A DNA stretch of 43,002 nt, from positions 1-43,002 of the forward strand of contig JAHFSY010000037.1 in the NCBI GenBank assembly GCA_023269615.1, read 5' to 3'. The stretch comes from Verrucomicrobiota bacterium (lineage in GTDB: Bacteria > Verrucomicrobiota > Verrucomicrobiia > JABWAM01). The notes beneath the pieces are model-generated. The model was given only the letters and a program-made list of their open reading frames with translations, had not been told where the DNA came from and did not search any database. Positions within the stretch are counted from its first letter, which is position 1, and the number at the start of each line of letters is the position of its first letter. The position numbers were made by a program, and so were the translations under genes. Below, piece by piece: positions 40,653-43,002 of this stretch.

Positions 40653-43002
40653 TCACCTCCACGCATGCTTTGGATACTTTCGCTGCAACTCTTTTTTGAT
40701 CTTCGGATAATCCTCTTTCCAGAATTTTGACAGGTTTTGCGTGATCTGGATGGGGCGGCGGTTCGGGGCGAGGACGTGGATGACCAGCGTCGCTCGTTTC
40801 ATCGCGATTCGCAGGCTTTCGTTGACGTCGTACAAATCCTGGATGGTTGCGGCCACCACGGGATCGCCCTCGGCGGCGTAGGTGATTTTTGCTTTTCGTC
40901 CATTCGGCAGCGTGATGCGTTCGGGGGCGTGTTTGTCAAGAAGCTCGCGTTGATGCGACTGGAGGGATGAGCGCACCACGGACCAGACTTCCTTTTCCTT
41001 GATGTCCTTGTAGCCGGTCGCTCCAAGGCAGATTTGTTCGATCATCAAGTGGCGATTCTCGGTGGTGATGGATGGCAGCTCGAGTTCGGAACACCATTCG
41101 CGCAGGCGATTCACTCGGATGATCCATTGTTCCACGGCATCATCCCATAGTTTGAGCACCAGGCGTCCCTCGGTCACTTCCTTTGCGAGGAGACGGGCGG
41201 CTTCGTCGCGGGATGGGTTTTCGTCGCGCTTGCTTTCCAGAACGAGGTCGCGAAAACGTGTTTGCTTCATCACAATGACCCGCTTGGTGGTGGAATCGTA
41301 CAGGGTTTCGCAAATTTCGTTGAAATCATTTGGAAAAATTTCGCGGAGCCATTCCACCTTCACGGCGGTGGCGAGGGTGAGGAGGATGTTCAAATCATGG
41401 TCCTTGCCCTGCTGCACTTCGCGGACTTCGCCGGCGACGAGCAGGGGGCTTTCATGGACGGCGCTCTCGCGCGCAAGCGTGCCCGCGCGGCCGTGCACGA
41501 GGGCGCATCGCAACGAGCCGCTGTCCACGCGTTTCGCCAGGTGATCGGAGAATCCGACGAGCAGGCATTTCTGAATGGACTCATTGGAGACGGGGGCTTC
41601 CTGCACGAACAATTTTTCGTCACGTGCGATCTTCATGAAGTGATCGAAGAGCGGCTGCACCTGTCGCGCCGCCGTGGCGTGGATTCCCAGCTTGCGGCAT
41701 TTCTGCACGTCATATCGGTTCTGGTCGGCATAACGCCATGCGCGCATCAGAATGAAAAAATCGGACTCCGCCTCGCCTCCAAGCAGGTCGTCACGGGACT
41801 CGTCCATGTGGCGCCCCTCGCTTCGCAGCCAGAGGCTGCGGCCCTGCGTCAGCGCGGCGATGAGTGCGATGGGACGCACGCAACGGCGCTGGTCGGCCTC
41901 GATCAACATGCGAGAATAACGTGGATGAACCGGGAACGAAAGCATGCGTCTCCCCGTGGCTGTGATCGCGCCCGTATTCGAGTCCAGGGCCCCGAGATCT
42001 TTCAGCAACAATTCGGCGCGGTCGAGGGAGCGTGTCTCGGGCGCTTCGAGCCAGCGAAAGGTTTTCACGTCCTCCACGCCGCTGGCTTTCAGCGTGAGCA
42101 CGACTTCCGAGAGGTCGAGGCGCTTCACTTCCGGAAGTTCCTGGGCGGCGCGTGCGGCGTGCTCGCGTTCCATCCAGAGGCGCATGCAATGTCCCGGCGC
42201 GGTTCGGCCGGCGCGTCCCGCGCGCTGGTCGGCGGAGGCGCGGCTGATTTTTTCGACGAGCAGCGTGTTGATGCCGCGATGCGGATCGAAGCGCGCGATG
42301 CGGGCGAGCCCGCTGTCCATCACGAGCCTCACGCCGTCAATGGTCAGCGAGGTTTCAGCCACGTTGGTGGAGACGATGACCTTGCGTTTTTCGTAGCGGG
42401 CCACGGCGGCGTCCTGATCCGTTGGCGGCAGTTCGCCGTGCAATGGCAGGACGATGAAATCGCGGGCGGCGCGCGTGTTGCTGATCGCCTGGATCGTGCG
42501 GCTGATTTCGTATGCACCGGGCATGAAGACCAGCACATCGCCGTGCCGATGGGCGACAGAGAGCCTCTCGAATTCGCTGGCGGCGAGGTCCCATATTGGA
42601 AAACGCTCGGGATCGTGGGGCGTGTCGAGATATTCCGTGGTGACGGGAAAGACGCGGCCCTGTGAGGTGAGGATGCTGCAAGGCTGGAGATAACTTTCGA
42701 GCGACTCCACGGCCAGGGTGGCGGACATGACTCCGAGGAGAAGATCAGGGCGGGTGGACTCCTGGATTTGAAGCGCCCGTGCGAGCGTGATATCGCCGTA
42801 GAGATGGCGTTCGTGAAATTCATCGAACAGGATGGCTGAGATTCCGTTCAGGCGCGGATCGGAGAGCATCTGGCGCAGAAGGATTCCTTCCGTCACGAAC
42901 TTGATCCGCGTGGACTGGCTGGAGACATTGTCGAAGCGGATCTGGTATCCGACTTCGTCGCCGAGCTTTACGCCCCGCTCGCTGGCGACGCGCGACGCGA
43001 GC
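40653..43002 (-). CDS. hrpB: ATP-dependent helicase HrpB (N-terminus beyond window)
   Basis: A DEAH-family superfamily 2 helicase. About 783 residues lie in the window; the N-terminus with Walker A is off the right edge. In the window: VGYQIRFDNVSSQSTRIKFVTEGILLR, LFDEFHER (DEFH box, typical of HrpB), GVMSATL (motif III), VLVFMPGAYEI, STNVAETSLTIDGVRLVMDSG (motif V) and QRAGRAGRTAPG (motif VI). HA2-like and HrpB C-terminal regions follow, ending RPIQITQNLSKFWKEDYPKIKKELQRKYPKHAWR, diagnostic for HrpB versus HrpA. The GTG at 42896 is internal because the frame continues to the edge with conserved helicase sequence. Role in bacteria is not well defined (RNA helicase; not essential). Convergent to the small gene at 40257. 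Confidence 0.95.
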   Translation of the reverse strand, partial: LASRVASERGVKLGDEVGYQIRFDNVSSQSTRIKFVTEGILLRQMLSDPRLNGISAILFDEFHERHLYGDITLARALQIQESTRPDLLLGVMSATLAVESLESYLQPCSILTSQGRVFPVTTEYLDTPHDPERFPIWDLAASEFERLSVAHRHGDVLVFMPGAYEISRTIQAISNTRAARDFIVLPLHGELPPTDQDAAVARYEKRKVIVSTNVAETSLTIDGVRLVMDSGLARIARFDPHRGINTLLVEKISRASADQRAGRAGRTAPGHCMRLWMEREHAARAAQELPEVKRLDLSEVVLTLKASGVEDVKTFRWLEAPETRSLDRAELLLKDLGALDSNTGAITATGRRMLSFPVHPRYSRMLIEADQRRCVRPIALIAALTQGRSLWLRSEGRHMDESRDDLLGGEAESDFFILMRAWRYADQNRYDVQKCRKLGIHATAARQVQPLFDHFMKIARDEKLFVQEAPVSNESIQKCLLVGFSDHLAKRVDSGSLRCALVHGRAGTLARESAVHESPLLVAGEVREVQQGKDHDLNILLTLATAVKVEWLREIFPNDFNEICETLYDSTTKRVIVMKQTRFRDLVLESKRDENPSRDEAARLLAKEVTEGRLVLKLWDDAVEQWIIRVNRLREWCSELELPSITTENRHLMIEQICLGATGYKDIKEKEVWSVVRSSLQSHQRELLDKHAPERITLPNGRKAKITYAAEGDPVVAATIQDLYDVNESLRIAMKRATLVIHVLAPNRRPIQITQNLSKFWKEDYPKIKKELQRKYPKHAWR

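Noticed and set aside
41262..42665. 467-codon plus-strand frame opposite hrpB
   Set aside because: Antisense shadow; the minus strand has all helicase motifs in one frame.
1..43002. CRISPR array, tRNA, rRNA, prophage or recognisable anti-phage island beyond the R-M gene
   Set aside because: No regularly spaced direct repeats, cloverleaf-type sequence, integrase, phage structural gene or known multi-gene defence set was seen on reading both strands.

Overview
The window comes from a moderately GC-rich bacterial chromosome. My best guess is the phylum Verrucomicrobiota (or a close PVC relative). That rests on gene style (pilB-pilT-pilB order, a methyltransferase/GT2 fusion, dispersed GGTAGGG hairpins) and on the near absence of Shine-Dalgarno sequences; no marker gene (rRNA, ribosomal protein) is present to prove it. 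No rRNA, tRNA or CRISPR array was seen. Genes are very densely packed, with many 4-nt start/stop overlaps and convergent genes whose stop codons interlock.

Layout. (1) 37-669: a DJ-1/PfpI-family protein on the plus strand. (2) 679-10896, all minus strand: a probable long transcription unit. In reading order it encodes a Gfo/Idh/MocA oxidoreductase, a hexapeptide acetyltransferase, an NAD-dependent epimerase, a DegT aminotransferase, a GT4 glycosyltransferase, a TauE/SafE transporter, and then three type IV pilus ATPases (PilB-like, PilT, PilB-like). The oxidoreductase, acetyltransferase and aminotransferase resemble the WlbA/WlbB/WlbC (WbpB/D/E) set that makes diacetamido uronic acid sugars. 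(3) 11025-33669: a large surface polysaccharide locus with mixed strands. It holds four visible glycosyltransferase domains (GT2 x3, CgeB-like x1), three large multi-membrane proteins of the GT-C/GT39-like or hypothetical type, seven SAM methyltransferase domains, a B12-binding radical SAM enzyme, a WecD-like N-acetyltransferase, a second acyltransferase, a Wzx-like flippase, a second Gfo/Idh/MocA oxidoreductase, a UXS-like epimerase, a cupin and a C-methyltransferase. Together they look able to build, methylate, acetylate and export a complex, heavily decorated polysaccharide. (4) 33944-36787: a ferrous iron uptake operon (FeoA-like protein with a cysteine-rich extension, FeoA, FeoB) behind a Fur-box-like operator. 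(5) 37034-40186: a single-chain type IIG-like restriction-modification enzyme, followed by a small conserved-looking protein with a strong Shine-Dalgarno. (6) 40653-43002: the HrpB-type DEAH helicase, cut by the right edge.

Mobile or repetitive DNA. The clearest case is a 175-bp MITE at 33729-33903, with about 26-bp terminal inverted repeats and a 10-bp target duplication. There is a second, nested inverted-repeat element at 16113-16241 that contributes to the stop codons of two convergent genes, and a related GGTAGGG hairpin between feoA and feoB (36071-36157). A REP-like palindrome lies at 40612-40637.

Regulation visible in sequence. Three promoter candidates place the -10 box 7-10 nt before the ATG, implying leaderless or nearly leaderless mRNAs. 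This fits the general lack of Shine-Dalgarno sequences. I see no wholly unfamiliar multi-gene system. The points most worth checking are the MITE, the hairpin family with matched but different arms, the Cys-rich FeoA fusion, the leaderless promoters and the sugar-pilus gene linkage.
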